From NCBI RefSeq assembly GCF_001571245.1, contig NZ_BCTK01000007.1, forward strand, positions 62,001 through 126,000: a stretch of DNA of 64,000 nucleotides, given 5' to 3'. This DNA is from Achromobacter piechaudii NBRC 102461 (GTDB lineage Bacteria; Pseudomonadota; Gammaproteobacteria; Burkholderiales; Burkholderiaceae_B). Positions within the stretch are counted from its first letter, which is position 1. Every line of letters starts with the position of its first letter. Positions 1 to 9,756 of the stretch are shown one piece after another. The notes beneath the pieces were generated by a model that did no database searches, was not told the DNA's origin, and saw nothing but the letters and a program-made list of their open reading frames with translations. Both the position numbers and the translations under genes were made by a program.

Positions 1-681
1 ATGCCGCCGTTGCAGGCCGTGGGTTGGCCGCGTGATCCGATGTGGCTCGGCATCCTGGCGCGTCTGGTGGATGACGTGGCGCGCGCCCCGCAAGTGCCGG
101 CCGAAGCCGTCGAGGTCTGCGCGGCGCTGCGCCGCGCCATCGATGAAGACCCGGAATCCCTGGAAGACCTGGCGGAAGCGCTGCTGGCCGAGCAGGAGCA
201 GGGCGTGGACGGCGCCGCCGCGCCCTTCGTCATGGCCGCCCTGCAAGTCTATTGGACCGATCTGGCCAGCCGTTTCGATGCCAAGCAGTTGCCAGTCGTC
301 AGCCCCTTTGGCGTATGCCCCGTCTGCGCCAGCCTGCCGGTGGCCAGCGTCGTGCGCGTGGGCGGCCAGTTCGAAGGCTATCGCTACCTGTGCTGCAGCT
401 TGTGCGCCACCCAGTGGCACATGGTACGCGTCAAATGCACCCACTGCGAAGATGTGGAATCGGTCGCCTACCAGGCCATCGACGGCCGCTCGCCCGCCAT
501 CAAGGCCGAAACCTGCGATCACTGCCACACCTATCGCAAGATCTTCTACCAGGACAAGGACCTGTACGTAGAGCCCGTCGCCGACGACCTGGCCAGCCTG
601 ATGCTGGACGTGCTTGTGGGCGAGGCAGGCTACTCGCGTGCCAGCGGCAACCCGCTGCTGTGGCATGGCAACGAGCAATAG
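1..681 (+). CDS. fdhE: Formate dehydrogenase accessory protein FdhE (5' truncated)
   Basis: FdhE is a cytoplasmic rubredoxin-like iron protein needed to mature the exported selenocysteine/molybdenum formate dehydrogenase. The visible 226 residues match the C-terminal three quarters of FdhE, which is usually about 305 residues. Four zinc/iron-binding CxxC pairs are visible: CPVC, CSLC, CTHC and CDHC, at about residues 107-110, 132-135, 147-150 and 172-175. The conserved [11 protein letters not shown]-like end is present as [11 protein letters not shown]. The ATG at base 1 is probably an internal Met, and the real start lies left of the window. The stop falls one base before the selA ATG, consistent with one operon. 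The formate dehydrogenase structural genes are expected upstream. Confidence 0.93.
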   Translation: MPPLQAVGWPRDPMWLGILARLVDDVARAPQVPAEAVEVCAALRRAIDEDPESLEDLAEALLAEQEQGVDGAAAPFVMAALQVYWTDLASRFDAKQLPVVSPFGVCPVCASLPVASVVRVGGQFEGYRYLCCSLCATQWHMVRVKCTHCEDVESVAYQAIDGRSPAIKAETCDHCHTYRKIFYQDKDLYVEPVADDLASLMLDVLVGEAGYSRASGNPLLWHGNEQ

Positions 682-682
682 C

Positions 683-2106
683 ATGGTGGAACACGTGTCG
701 GAAGACAGGGCGGCCGCTTCGGACATCCCGCCGCTGGATCGTCTGCTGAACGCCGAGGCAATGCGCGCCGCGCTGGACACGCACGGTCGCACGCAGGTCG
801 TTGCGGCATTGCGGCGTGATCTGGACGCCTTGCGCGAGCGCGCGCTGGCGGGCGGCCTGATGTTGGCAGAGCTTGACGCGGGGGCCGTCGCGGCTCGCGT
901 GGGGGCGGCGTTGGACAAGGCCGCGCGGCCCCGTTTGCGCGCCGTCTACAACCTGACCGGCACCGTGCTGCACACCAACCTGGGCCGTGCGCTGCTGCCG
1001 GACGAAGCGGTGGCTTCGGTGCTGCGGGCGCTGACGTCGCCCGCCAATCTTGAATTCGACCTGGACACGGGCGGGCGCGGCGACCGCGACGATCTGATTG
1101 ACGAGCTGCTGTGCGAACTGACGGGCGCGGAAGCCGCCACCGTCGTCAACAACAACGCCGCCGCCGTGCTGCTGATGCTCAATGCGCTGGCTGATCGGCG
1201 CGAGGTCGTGGTGTCGCGCGGCGAGCTCGTCGAGATCGGCGGGGCATTCCGCATTCCCGACATCATGAAGCGCGCGGGCGCCAAGCTGATTGAAGTGGGC
1301 ACCACCAATCGCACCCACGCCGCTGACTACGAAACCGCCATCGGCTCGCGAACGTCGATGCTGATGAAAGTGCATTGCAGCAACTATGCCGTGACCGGTT
1401 TCACCAAGAGCGTGAGCGTGGCCGACGTGGCCGCGCTTGCACACGCCCAGGGGTTGCCGGCCACCGTCGATCTGGGCAGCGGCACGCTGGTGGACCTGAC
1501 GCAGTTCGGCCTGCCCCGTGAAGACACGGTGCGCGACACCATCGCCGCCGGCGCAGACCTGGTCACCTTCAGCGGCGACAAGTTGCTGGGTGGTCCGCAA
1601 GCGGGTCTCTTGGTTGGCCGCGCCGACCTGATCCGCAAGATCAAGAAAAATCCGCTCAAGCGCGCGCTGCGCGTCGGCAAGCTGACGCTGGCGGCGCTGG
1701 AGCCCGTGCTGCATCTGTATCGCGCCCCGGAATTCCTGGCCCAGCGCCTGACCACGCTGCGCCTGTTGACCCGACCGCAGCGCGATATCCAGCCGTTGGC
1801 CGAACGACTGCGCGGCGTGCTGGCGCATGCGGTCGGCGCCAACTACGCCGTGCAAGCCGTGCCCATGTTCAGCCAGATCGGCAGCGGCGCCTTGCCGGTA
1901 GACCAGTTGCCCAGCTTTGGCCTGGCGCTGCGCTACACCGGCAGCGGACGTCCCGGCCGGCATCTGGACAAGCTCGAAACCCTGCTGCGCGGCCTGCCGA
2001 CGCCCGTTATCGGCCGCATCGCCGACGACGCGCTCTGGCTGGACCTGCGCTGCCTGGAGGCCGGCGACGAAGCCGCCTTCGCCGCGCAACTGGCGGAGCC
2101 CCTGGC

Positions 2107-2110
<4 letters not shown>
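683..2110 (+). CDS. selA: L-seryl-tRNA(Sec) selenium transferase
   Basis: This cytoplasmic PLP enzyme converts seryl-tRNA(Sec) to selenocysteyl-tRNA(Sec) using selenophosphate. It has 475 residues from this start, close to the 463 of E. coli SelA. The N-terminal PPLDRLL segment, the glycine-rich [14 protein letters not shown] block and the PLP lysine in [12 protein letters not shown] (Lys about 300) are all present. The ATG at 683 directly follows the fdhE stop. An in-frame ATG at 665, inside fdhE, would add 6 residues, so the start is not certain. The 3' end overlaps selB as ATGA, indicating translational coupling. Confidence 0.95.
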
Positions 2111-4053
<1,943 letters not shown>

Positions 4054-4066
4054 GCAGCTTCGCCGA

Positions 4067-4162
4067 GGAAGGCATCCGTGCCCGGCGGTACGGCTGGGCT
4101 TCAAACCCAGTTGGGGGCGTCAGACGTTCCCAGGTAGGTTCGACTCCTGCTGCCTTCCGCCA
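4067..4162 (+). tRNA. selC: tRNA-Sec (anticodon TCA)
   Basis: This 96-nt selenocysteine tRNA has an 8-bp acceptor stem (4067-4074 with 4151-4158), G73 at 4159 and an encoded CCA at 4160-4162. The anticodon stem CTGGG/CCCAG encloses the loop CTTCAAA, with anticodon TCA at 4101-4103. A long variable arm follows, then the T-arm GGTTCGACTCC. The extended acceptor stem and long extra arm are diagnostic of bacterial tRNA-Sec. The anticodon loop and T-arm closely match E. coli selC. It lies directly behind selB, completing a compact selA-selB-selC decoding unit. Confidence 0.97.
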
Positions 4163-4212
4163 TTTCTTTTGGCTTGGGTGCAGTGCGCATCCCGCCCGAT
4201 CGGGCGCACAGG

Positions 4213-4752
4213 CTAGACGCGCAGCAAGCGCGTCACCACGCCCGTCACGCGATCCGACTTCCAATCCAGCTCGCCCAGATGCCAATACCGGATCGACCCA
4301 CCACGGTCCACCAGGTAGTTGGCGGGCAGCCCGATCGCTTCCCACTTCTTGGAGACGGCGCTGTTGCGGTCATGCAGCACCGTGCCAGCCACGGGGATCT
4401 TCGACAGGAAGGTCGACACCTTGCCCAGCGCCTCGCCCACGTTGACGGCGATCATCCGCAGGCCTTCTTCACGATGCCGCTTCACCATCGTCGACATCAA
4501 TGGGAATTCATCGCGGCACGGTTCGCACCAGGTCGCCCAGAAGCTGACGATGGTCACGCTGCCGCGCCAGGCCGACAGCTTGTGCTCGCGGCCGGACAGG
4601 TCTGGCAGCACCAGCGGGGGCGTCGGCGCGGTCCACGGAGCCCAGTCAGGGCCCGTGGCGGTTTTCAGCGCGGAATCGTCGGCGGCCCTGGCCCACTGCG
4701 GCAGCGCCGCCAACAACAGGCCGGATTCAAGCAAACGGCGGCGGCTGATCAA
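4213..4752 (-). CDS. TlpA-family thioredoxin, Tat-exported
   Basis: Membrane-proximal or periplasmic thiol-disulfide oxidoreductase of the TlpA/ResA type. The redox motif is WCEPC (Cys about 76 and 79), followed by the family's DEFPLM helix and a cis-Pro loop GLPANYLVD. A TTG start at 4752 is chosen because GAAGGA lies 7 bases upstream and the protein then opens with a twin-arginine signal: SRRRLL, a hydrophobic stretch, and cleavage near WARA-AD. The longer ATG-started frame (to 4857) would overlap the upstream gene by 86 bp and bury the signal. It sits 19 bp behind the transglutaminase gene, so the two are probably co-transcribed. The partner substrate is unknown. Confidence 0.85.
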   Translation of the reverse strand: MISRRRLLESGLLLAALPQWARAADDSALKTATGPDWAPWTAPTPPLVLPDLSGREHKLSAWRGSVTIVSFWATWCEPCRDEFPLMSTMVKRHREEGLRMIAVNVGEALGKVSTFLSKIPVAGTVLHDRNSAVSKKWEAIGLPANYLVDRGGSIRYWHLGELDWKSDRVTGVVTRLLRV

Positions 4753-4771
4753 GGCGGCGTCCTTCGTCGGG

Positions 4772-5875
4772 TCAGACGGAAACAGGCTTGGCGGTGAGGC
4801 GGTAGCGGAAGCTGTCGGGGTCCAGGCTGTCGAGCCGGCCCGCGCTGGTTTCGCCATTGGGATACATCAGGAAAGGCACGGGGTCGTGCGCCGAGCCTGG
4901 CAGCACCACGTCATGGCCGTGGTTGTAGGCCACCCAGTTCATTTCCCAGGCGCCGAACAGCATGACGCGGGCCGCGCGCACCTTGGCGTCGGTCAACGGC
5001 AGTTCTCCGGGCGGCTCTTCCAGCATCACCTTGCGCACGTCGGCGGGGTCGACGGGAATCCAGCCGTAGCCGGCGGCATAGAACTCGGCGCGGCAGTGCT
5101 GCGCCTTGGTGACGTCGCCCGCCTTGCCCAGGCTTTTGTAGCCCAGTTCGGAATTGGCCACGCGCACGCCGTAGGCGTCGCGGGCGGGAATGCCGGCGGC
5201 GCGCGCCAGGGCCACGAACAGCGCGTTGATGTCGGCGCATTTGCCGTTCAGGTCATTGGCGGCAAGCATGTAGCGCACGTCGCCTACGCCACAGCCGCGC
5301 GTTGCGGCAGTGCGGCAAGTGTTCTCGACCACCCATTCATAGATGGCGCGGGCGCGCGCCAGGTCGCCACGATGGCCGCGCGTGATCTGGTCGGCGGTGG
5401 TCTTGACGATGCCGTCCGTGGGCAACAGCGCGGTGGGCTGCACGAATTCGCGCAGCGTCGCCGGGTCTTCCCGCGCGGCGTCCGCCGCAGGCGGGCGCGT
5501 CAGGTCCACGCGGCGGTTGCGGGTCTCGAAGCGGCTGGTCACCGTCACGCTGCGGGGCGTGTTGCTGTCGGGCCATTGCACGGCCAGCATCTGCACGTCG
5601 TAGCCGGGCGCCCGCATCAACTGGGCGGTACCGTTACCGCTGACGTTCCAGGTGGTTGCGACGCCGCGCTGGTAATCGGTGTCGGTGGCGTAGGGCACCG
5701 GAATCCAGATGCGCGCGTGGGCGCCGGGATCGGTCACGCTGATGTCGGAGGTCAGTTCGAAGCCGCGCCAGCCGGCGGTGACGGGCGCTTGCTGCGCGCG
5801 CAACACCTGGGGCAATGCGGTGGTGGAAGCGGCGCACAACGCGCCTGTCAATTGAAGAAAATGCCGGCGATCCAT
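4772..5875 (-). CDS. Transglutaminase-like domain protein, Tat-exported
   Basis: Exported protein of 367 residues. It begins MDRRHFLQLTGALCAAS, a twin-arginine signal, and an SD-like GAGGG precedes this ATG. The C-terminal half is a transglutaminase-like/cysteine-protease fold with a probable triad of Cys213 (NGKCADINALF), His260 (AQHCRAEF region) and Asp276 (WIPVDPADV). Before it is an all-beta region of the kind seen in bacterial transglutaminase-like proteins. Substrate and reaction are unknown: such domains may hydrolyse or crosslink peptides. It precedes the TlpA-like gene and diverges from selD. Confidence 0.85.
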   Translation of the reverse strand: MDRRHFLQLTGALCAASTTALPQVLRAQQAPVTAGWRGFELTSDISVTDPGAHARIWIPVPYATDTDYQRGVATTWNVSGNGTAQLMRAPGYDVQMLAVQWPDSNTPRSVTVTSRFETRNRRVDLTRPPAADAAREDPATLREFVQPTALLPTDGIVKTTADQITRGHRGDLARARAIYEWVVENTCRTAATRGCGVGDVRYMLAANDLNGKCADINALFVALARAAGIPARDAYGVRVANSELGYKSLGKAGDVTKAQHCRAEFYAAGYGWIPVDPADVRKVMLEEPPGELPLTDAKVRAARVMLFGAWEMNWVAYNHGHDVVLPGSAHDPVPFLMYPNGETSAGRLDSLDPDSFRYRLTAKPVSV

Positions 5876-6041
5876 AGAGCCCTCACGCACGGTGAAGATT
5901 GGCTGTCGGTGCGCCCGGGGCCGGGCGGCCGTCCGTTGCTACGAAATTCAACGCATACTTGCATGATGCATACCGCCGAAACATCATAGGGCCAAGGGCG
6001 GGGCCGATGCTATCCTTTTTTACCGTTCTCCGGAGACCGAA

Positions 6042-7103
6042 ATGACCCAGGATGTAGCGACCGCGGCCGTGCCGCGCTTGACTTCGCTTTCGCACGGAGG
6101 CGGCTGCGGCTGCAAGATCGCGCCGGGCGTTCTATCTGAACTGCTCAAGCGCTTCGGCCCCGCCGCAAGCTATCCCAACCTGATGGTGGGCACCGAAACC
6201 GCCGACGACGCGGCGGTCTACCGGCTCAACGACGAGCAGGCGCTGATCGCCACCACCGATTTCTTCATGCCCATCGTGGACGACCCGCATGATTTCGGCC
6301 GCATTGCGGCGACCAACGCGCTGTCGGACGTGTACGCGATGGGCGGCACGCCCATCATGGCGCTGGCCATCGTCGGCATGCCTATCAATGTGCTGCCGCA
6401 TAGCGTCATCGCCGACATCCTACGCGGTGGCGAGTCCGTCTGCGCGGACGCGGGCATCCCGGTGGCGGGCGGCCACAGTATCGATTCGGTCGAGCCCATC
6501 TATGGCCTGGCGGTGATGGGCCTGGTGCACCCCAGCCGCGTCAAGCGCAACGCCGATGCGCGCGCAGGCGACGTGCTGATCCTGGGCAAGGCGCTGGGCG
6601 TGGGCATCCTGTCGGCCGCGCTGAAAAAGAACCTGCTGGATGAGGCCGGCTACCGCGTGATGATCGACACGACGACCCGCTTGAACCGGCCGGGGCCCGC
6701 CCTGGCGGCGCTGGACGGTGTGCATGCCGTGACGGACGTAACCGGCTTCGGGCTGGCCGGCCATGCGTTGGAAATGGCGCGCGGCGCCAACCTGACCGCG
6801 CGCTTGCGGCTGGACGCGCTGCCGTGGCTGCCCGGCGTGCAAGCCTTCGCCAAGGACGGCGTGATCACCGGCGCATCGGGTCGCAACTGGGCGTCGTATG
6901 GCGAATCCGTGCGGTTGGGCGCTCGCGTGACCGACACGCAACGCGCATTACTGACCGACCCGCAAACCTCGGGCGGCCTGCTCGTGTCCTGCGCGCCGGA
7001 AGCCGCTGACGCGGTGCTGGCGCTGTTTCATGATCATGGTTTCGATCAGGCGGCGATCATCGGCGAGATGGTCGCCGGCGAGGCGCGGGTGCAGATCGAC
7101 TGA
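6042..7103 (+). CDS. selD: Selenide, water dikinase (selenophosphate synthetase)
   Basis: SelD makes selenophosphate from selenide and ATP, the selenium donor for SelA. It has 353 residues. The N-terminal catalytic segment [11 protein letters not shown] carries Cys22 (a cysteine, not selenocysteine, in the E. coli Cys17 position) and Lys25. ATP-binding motifs of the PurM/SelD superfamily follow, including [26 protein letters not shown] split around residue 80 and [25 protein letters not shown] lies just upstream of the ATG. The gene is separate from selABC but in the same region, so the whole Sec pathway except the selenoprotein itself lies within 7 kb. Confidence 0.97.
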   Translation: MTQDVATAAVPRLTSLSHGGGCGCKIAPGVLSELLKRFGPAASYPNLMVGTETADDAAVYRLNDEQALIATTDFFMPIVDDPHDFGRIAATNALSDVYAMGGTPIMALAIVGMPINVLPHSVIADILRGGESVCADAGIPVAGGHSIDSVEPIYGLAVMGLVHPSRVKRNADARAGDVLILGKALGVGILSAALKKNLLDEAGYRVMIDTTTRLNRPGPALAALDGVHAVTDVTGFGLAGHALEMARGANLTARLRLDALPWLPGVQAFAKDGVITGASGRNWASYGESVRLGARVTDTQRALLTDPQTSGGLLVSCAPEAADAVLALFHDHGFDQAAIIGEMVAGEARVQID

Positions 7104-7121
7104 CGACGCGGCGCTGGCGCT

Positions 7122-8045
7122 TCAAACCCCCAGGTCGCGCGCCGTGGCGGCGGCCTGCTCGATCAGCCATTGCGCCACCACATCGGCATCCGGCGTGCTG
7201 CGCCGCGCGTTGCGCACCAGCCAGTAGGCATGATCGGTGGCCAGCGCCGCCTCGCCGCCCACCGCTTGCAAACGTCCATCGGCCAGCATCGGCGCAATCA
7301 GCGCCAGCCTGCCCAGCGCGATGCCATGGCCCGCCAACGCCGCCAGCACGATCTGGTCGTATTGATTGAAGCGCAGCATGCCCTTGGCGCGCGTGCGGCC
7401 CAGGCCGCGCGCGGTCAGCCATTCCGACCATTGCAGCCACGGCCGCGTGGGGTCATCGAATTCCAGCAGTACATGGCGCTGCAATTCGCGCTCGTCCAGT
7501 TCGCCCGCCTGGAGCGACGGGTGCGCCACCGGCATCACCGATTCCCCGAAGAGCCAGGCGGCGCCGTCCGGCACCATGTCTGCCGGGCTGTAGCGGATGG
7601 CGATGTCCACGCTTTCACGGTCGATGTCGATCAGCCGGTTGTCGGCCGCCACGCGCACGTCGATCTGTGGATGCGCGGCCTGGAAGTCGCCCAGCCGGGG
7701 CAGCAGCCACAACGAGGCCACGCCGATCGTGGTGGTGACGGTGACGGGGGTGCGCCGCTCGGGGGCGCGCAGCTGTTCGGTCAGGTCGCCCAGTTGGCTC
7801 AACCACGCGTCCGCCATGCGAAAGAGTTGCGCGCCTTCCGACGTGAATGACACGCTGCGAAAGCCGCGCACCAGCAAGGGCACGCCCAGATGATCTTCCA
7901 GCGCGCGGATCTGTCGGCTGACTGCCGATTGCGTCACATGCAGGTCCTCGGCGGCCAACGTGATGCTCATGCGCCGGCCCACGGCGACAAAGCCGCGCAC
8001 CAGATCCAGCGGAGGAAGTTTCGAAAGCGGATATGGCATTCGCAA
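7122..8045 (-). CDS. LysR-family transcriptional regulator (GcvA-like)
   Basis: DNA-binding regulator of 307 residues. The N-terminal winged helix-turn-helix (about residues 13-72) has AAEDLHVTQSAVSRQIRALE, and an effector-binding periplasmic-binding-protein-like domain follows (about 95-300). The PPLDLVRGFVAVGRRMSITLAA opening is typical of GcvA-type LysR proteins. A second ATG two codons in is possible. It faces away from the DUF2917 gene across 135 bp, the usual layout when a LysR protein controls its neighbour, so the DUF2917/isomerase pair is the likeliest target. The inducer is not predictable. Confidence 0.9.
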   Translation of the reverse strand: MRMPYPLSKLPPLDLVRGFVAVGRRMSITLAAEDLHVTQSAVSRQIRALEDHLGVPLLVRGFRSVSFTSEGAQLFRMADAWLSQLGDLTEQLRAPERRTPVTVTTTIGVASLWLLPRLGDFQAAHPQIDVRVAADNRLIDIDRESVDIAIRYSPADMVPDGAAWLFGESVMPVAHPSLQAGELDERELQRHVLLEFDDPTRPWLQWSEWLTARGLGRTRAKGMLRFNQYDQIVLAALAGHGIALGRLALIAPMLADGRLQAVGGEAALATDHAYWLVRNARRSTPDADVVAQWLIEQAAATARDLGV

Positions 8046-8180
8046 AACTCATGCGTGTTGGACGGAAATGTTGCTTGAGCAATAGTACGCCGGCAGCGTT
8101 CAATAGGAACCATGCGACGTAGGACCAGGCCCCAGGCTGAGTGTCCAACGTGATCGCCGCCGCGGCGGCCGGGAGTTGCC

Positions 8181-8429
8181 ATGATCCAGTTGCGCTGCAC
8201 CACGGGAATGTCATTCCGTTTGGCCAGTGGCTCGACTATGCTGCTCAGGCGGGCCTCGGGCGTGCGCATCGTGTGCCGATCCGGCACGGTGTGGATCTCC
8301 GAGTACCGCCGTTTCGATGACAGCGTGCTCCAGGCAGGCGACTGCCTGACCGTCGGTAGCGATCGCGACGTCGTGCTCAGCGGCCTGCCGGATGCGCAGG
8401 TCGCGCTACTTTCCCAGCCGGAGCCTTGA
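8181..8429 (+). CDS. DUF2917 family small protein
   Basis: An 82-residue protein resembling the DUF2917 family: a short cupin-like beta protein with GVRIVCRSGTVWIS, a charged turn, and AGDCLTVGSDRDVVLSGL. The function of the family is not known. It has no signal peptide or membrane helix, so it should be cytoplasmic. It diverges from the LysR gene and its stop is 3 bp before the next gene, so it probably shares a transcript with the isomerase and is regulated by the LysR protein (inference from layout). Confidence 0.75.
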   Translation: MIQLRCTTGMSFRLASGSTMLLRRASGVRIVCRSGTVWISEYRRFDDSVLQAGDCLTVGSDRDVVLSGLPDAQVALLSQPEP

Positions 8430-8432
8430 GAA

Positions 8433-9062
8433 ATGACCGCGCCTTTGACCGACACACCGCGCATGCAGATGTGGTTCGATTTCGCCAGCCCGTACAGCTA
8501 CCTGGCCATCGAGCGCGTCGAGGCCCTGGCAGAAGAGGCCGGTGTGCGAGTGGACCTGCGCCCCTTCCTGCTGGGGCCGATCTTCCAGGCGCAAGGGTGG
8601 AACGACACGCCGTTCCGGCTGTTTCCCGGCAAGGGCGCCTACATGATGCGCGACATCGCCCGGCTGGCCGACAAGTACGGCGTGGTCTATAACCGCCCAC
8701 GCCTGTTTCCGCGCATGAGCGTGCTGCCCGCGCGCATCGCGCTGATGGGCCAGGATCAAACCTGGTGCCGGGATTTCTGCGTGGCGGTCTTTCGCGCCAA
8801 CTTCCAGCATGACCTGGATATCCAGGCCGAAGACGTCGTGCACGATCTGCTGACCGACCTGTCGCTGGATGCCGATGCGCTGATCGCCCGCGCCAAGTCC
8901 GAAGCCGCCAAGGAAGCGCTGCGCCGCCAGGTGGACCGGGCGCGCGATCTGGGTTTGTTCGGTGCGCCCACCTTCTTCGTGGGCACCGAAATGTTCTGGG
9001 GCAACGATCGTCTGGAAGACGCGCTGCAATGGGCGCGCCGCCCCGTGCCGGCCAGCGTCTGA
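8433..9062 (+). CDS. 2-hydroxychromene-2-carboxylate isomerase (DsbA/kappa-GST family)
   Basis: Glutathione-dependent isomerase of the kappa-class, DsbA-like thioredoxin fold, 209 residues. The start of the fold reads MWFDFASPYSYLAIERVEALA, with the catalytic Ser of the SPYSY motif in place of a redox cysteine pair. The C-terminal half has the diagnostic GLFGAPTFFVGTEMFWGNDRLEDAL. Characterised relatives act in naphthalene-type aromatic degradation, but no ring-degradation genes are nearby, so the true substrate is open. It is probably co-transcribed with the DUF2917 gene. Confidence 0.88.
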   Translation: MTAPLTDTPRMQMWFDFASPYSYLAIERVEALAEEAGVRVDLRPFLLGPIFQAQGWNDTPFRLFPGKGAYMMRDIARLADKYGVVYNRPRLFPRMSVLPARIALMGQDQTWCRDFCVAVFRANFQHDLDIQAEDVVHDLLTDLSLDADALIARAKSEAAKEALRRQVDRARDLGLFGAPTFFVGTEMFWGNDRLEDALQWARRPVPASV

Positions 9063-9113
9063 ACGGCGCGAGGCTTGCCCCGAGTTCCGATTTTTTTGTC
9101 ACCGCAGTCAGCA

Positions 9114-9299
9114 ATGAAAAACGCCAGCAATGCCTATCGCGGCGCGCCCATGCCGGGCGGCCGTTCGTTCACGCAGTTTCGCGCCGCGCGGATACGGCGC
9201 GTCGTTTTCCAATGGAATCGCGTCGTCCATGGCCAAGACCCGCGCGCTGACGACGCAGATTCCGGCACCGCCAAGGACGATCCCGTCACCCCTTCGTGA
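9114..9299 (+). CDS. Possible small basic protein (doubtful)
   Basis: A 61-codon frame starting MKNASNAYRGAPMPGG fills most of the 223-bp gap between two convergent genes and runs 14 bp into the 3' end of the DUF779 gene. By hand count its third positions are about 73% G/C, above chance but below clear genes here. It has no good ribosome-binding site. The product would be Arg-rich in the middle (RAARIRRVVFQWNR) with an acidic tail. I do not recognise it, and it could be chance. Confidence 0.25.
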   Translation: MKNASNAYRGAPMPGGRSFTQFRAARIRRVVFQWNRVVHGQDPRADDADSGTAKDDPVTPS

Positions 9300-9663
9300 C
9301 GGGCGCGACGCGCGCCCATTCGTCGTCCGAGTAAAGGCGCGAGCGCAGCAGGAAGCGTTTGCCTTCCGCGCTGTCCAGCGAAAATGCGCCGCCGCGCCCG
9401 GGCACGGCGTCGATGATGAGCTGCGTGTGCTCCCAATACGCGAACTGGTCTTCGCCCATGTAGAACGGGCAGCCCTCCAGTTGGCCCAGCAGCACGTCCG
9501 AGCCGCCTACCATGAACTCGCCCTGGGCGTAGCACATGGGGGAGCTGCCGTCGCAGCATCCGCCCGACTGGTGGAACATCAAAGGGCCGTGCTTGGCGCG
9601 CAAGGTGTCGATCAACTCGCGTGCCGCGTCCGTCGCGACTACGCGAGGGGTGGGTTCATCCAT
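9286..9663 (-). CDS. DUF779 protein, aldehyde dehydrogenase partner
   Basis: A 125-residue protein of the DUF779 family, whose genes habitually accompany AcoD/ExaC-type aldehyde dehydrogenases. Its conserved FHQSGGCCDGSSPMC segment has three cysteines that may bind a metal. The start MDEPTPRVVATD is chosen because AGGAAG lies upstream; an in-frame ATG 13 codons earlier has none. The biochemical role is not established. The gene is second in the sigma-54-driven aldehyde dehydrogenase operon and is separated from the first gene by a large perfect hairpin. Confidence 0.88.
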   Translation of the reverse strand: MDEPTPRVVATDAARELIDTLRAKHGPLMFHQSGGCCDGSSPMCYAQGEFMVGGSDVLLGQLEGCPFYMGEDQFAYWEHTQLIIDAVPGRGGAFSLDSAEGKRFLLRSRLYSDDEWARVAPVTKG

Positions 9664-9701
9664 GGCGTCTTCCTGGTTTCGATCTGCGATCAAGCGGGCC
9701 A

Positions 9702-9729
9702 ACGCGCCGGGCCCGCAGGCCCGGCGCGT
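9702..9729. other. Perfect 12-bp hairpin between ald and DUF779 genes
   Basis: ACGCGCCGGGCC at 9702-9713 and its exact reverse complement at 9718-9729 enclose a 4-base loop. There is no T-run on either strand, so it is not a classical intrinsic terminator. Being inside the minus-strand operon, it may protect the 3' end of the aldehyde dehydrogenase message or lower DUF779 expression. Confidence 0.75.
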
Positions 9730-9756
9730 CTGGTCACACGGTTCGCACGCAGTGGA

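Noticed and set aside
4163-4212. CCCGATCGGG palindrome with GTGCGC/GCGCAC arms after selC
   Set aside because: Imperfect arms and no T-run; could contribute to termination but not supportable as a feature.
5960-5995. Promoter-like TTGCAT-N17-CATCAT before selD
   Set aside because: Only 3/6 and 4/6 matches to consensus, which is expected by chance in an AT-richer gap.
6420-6941. Minus-strand frame within selD
   Set aside because: Shadow of selD; no start signal or domain.
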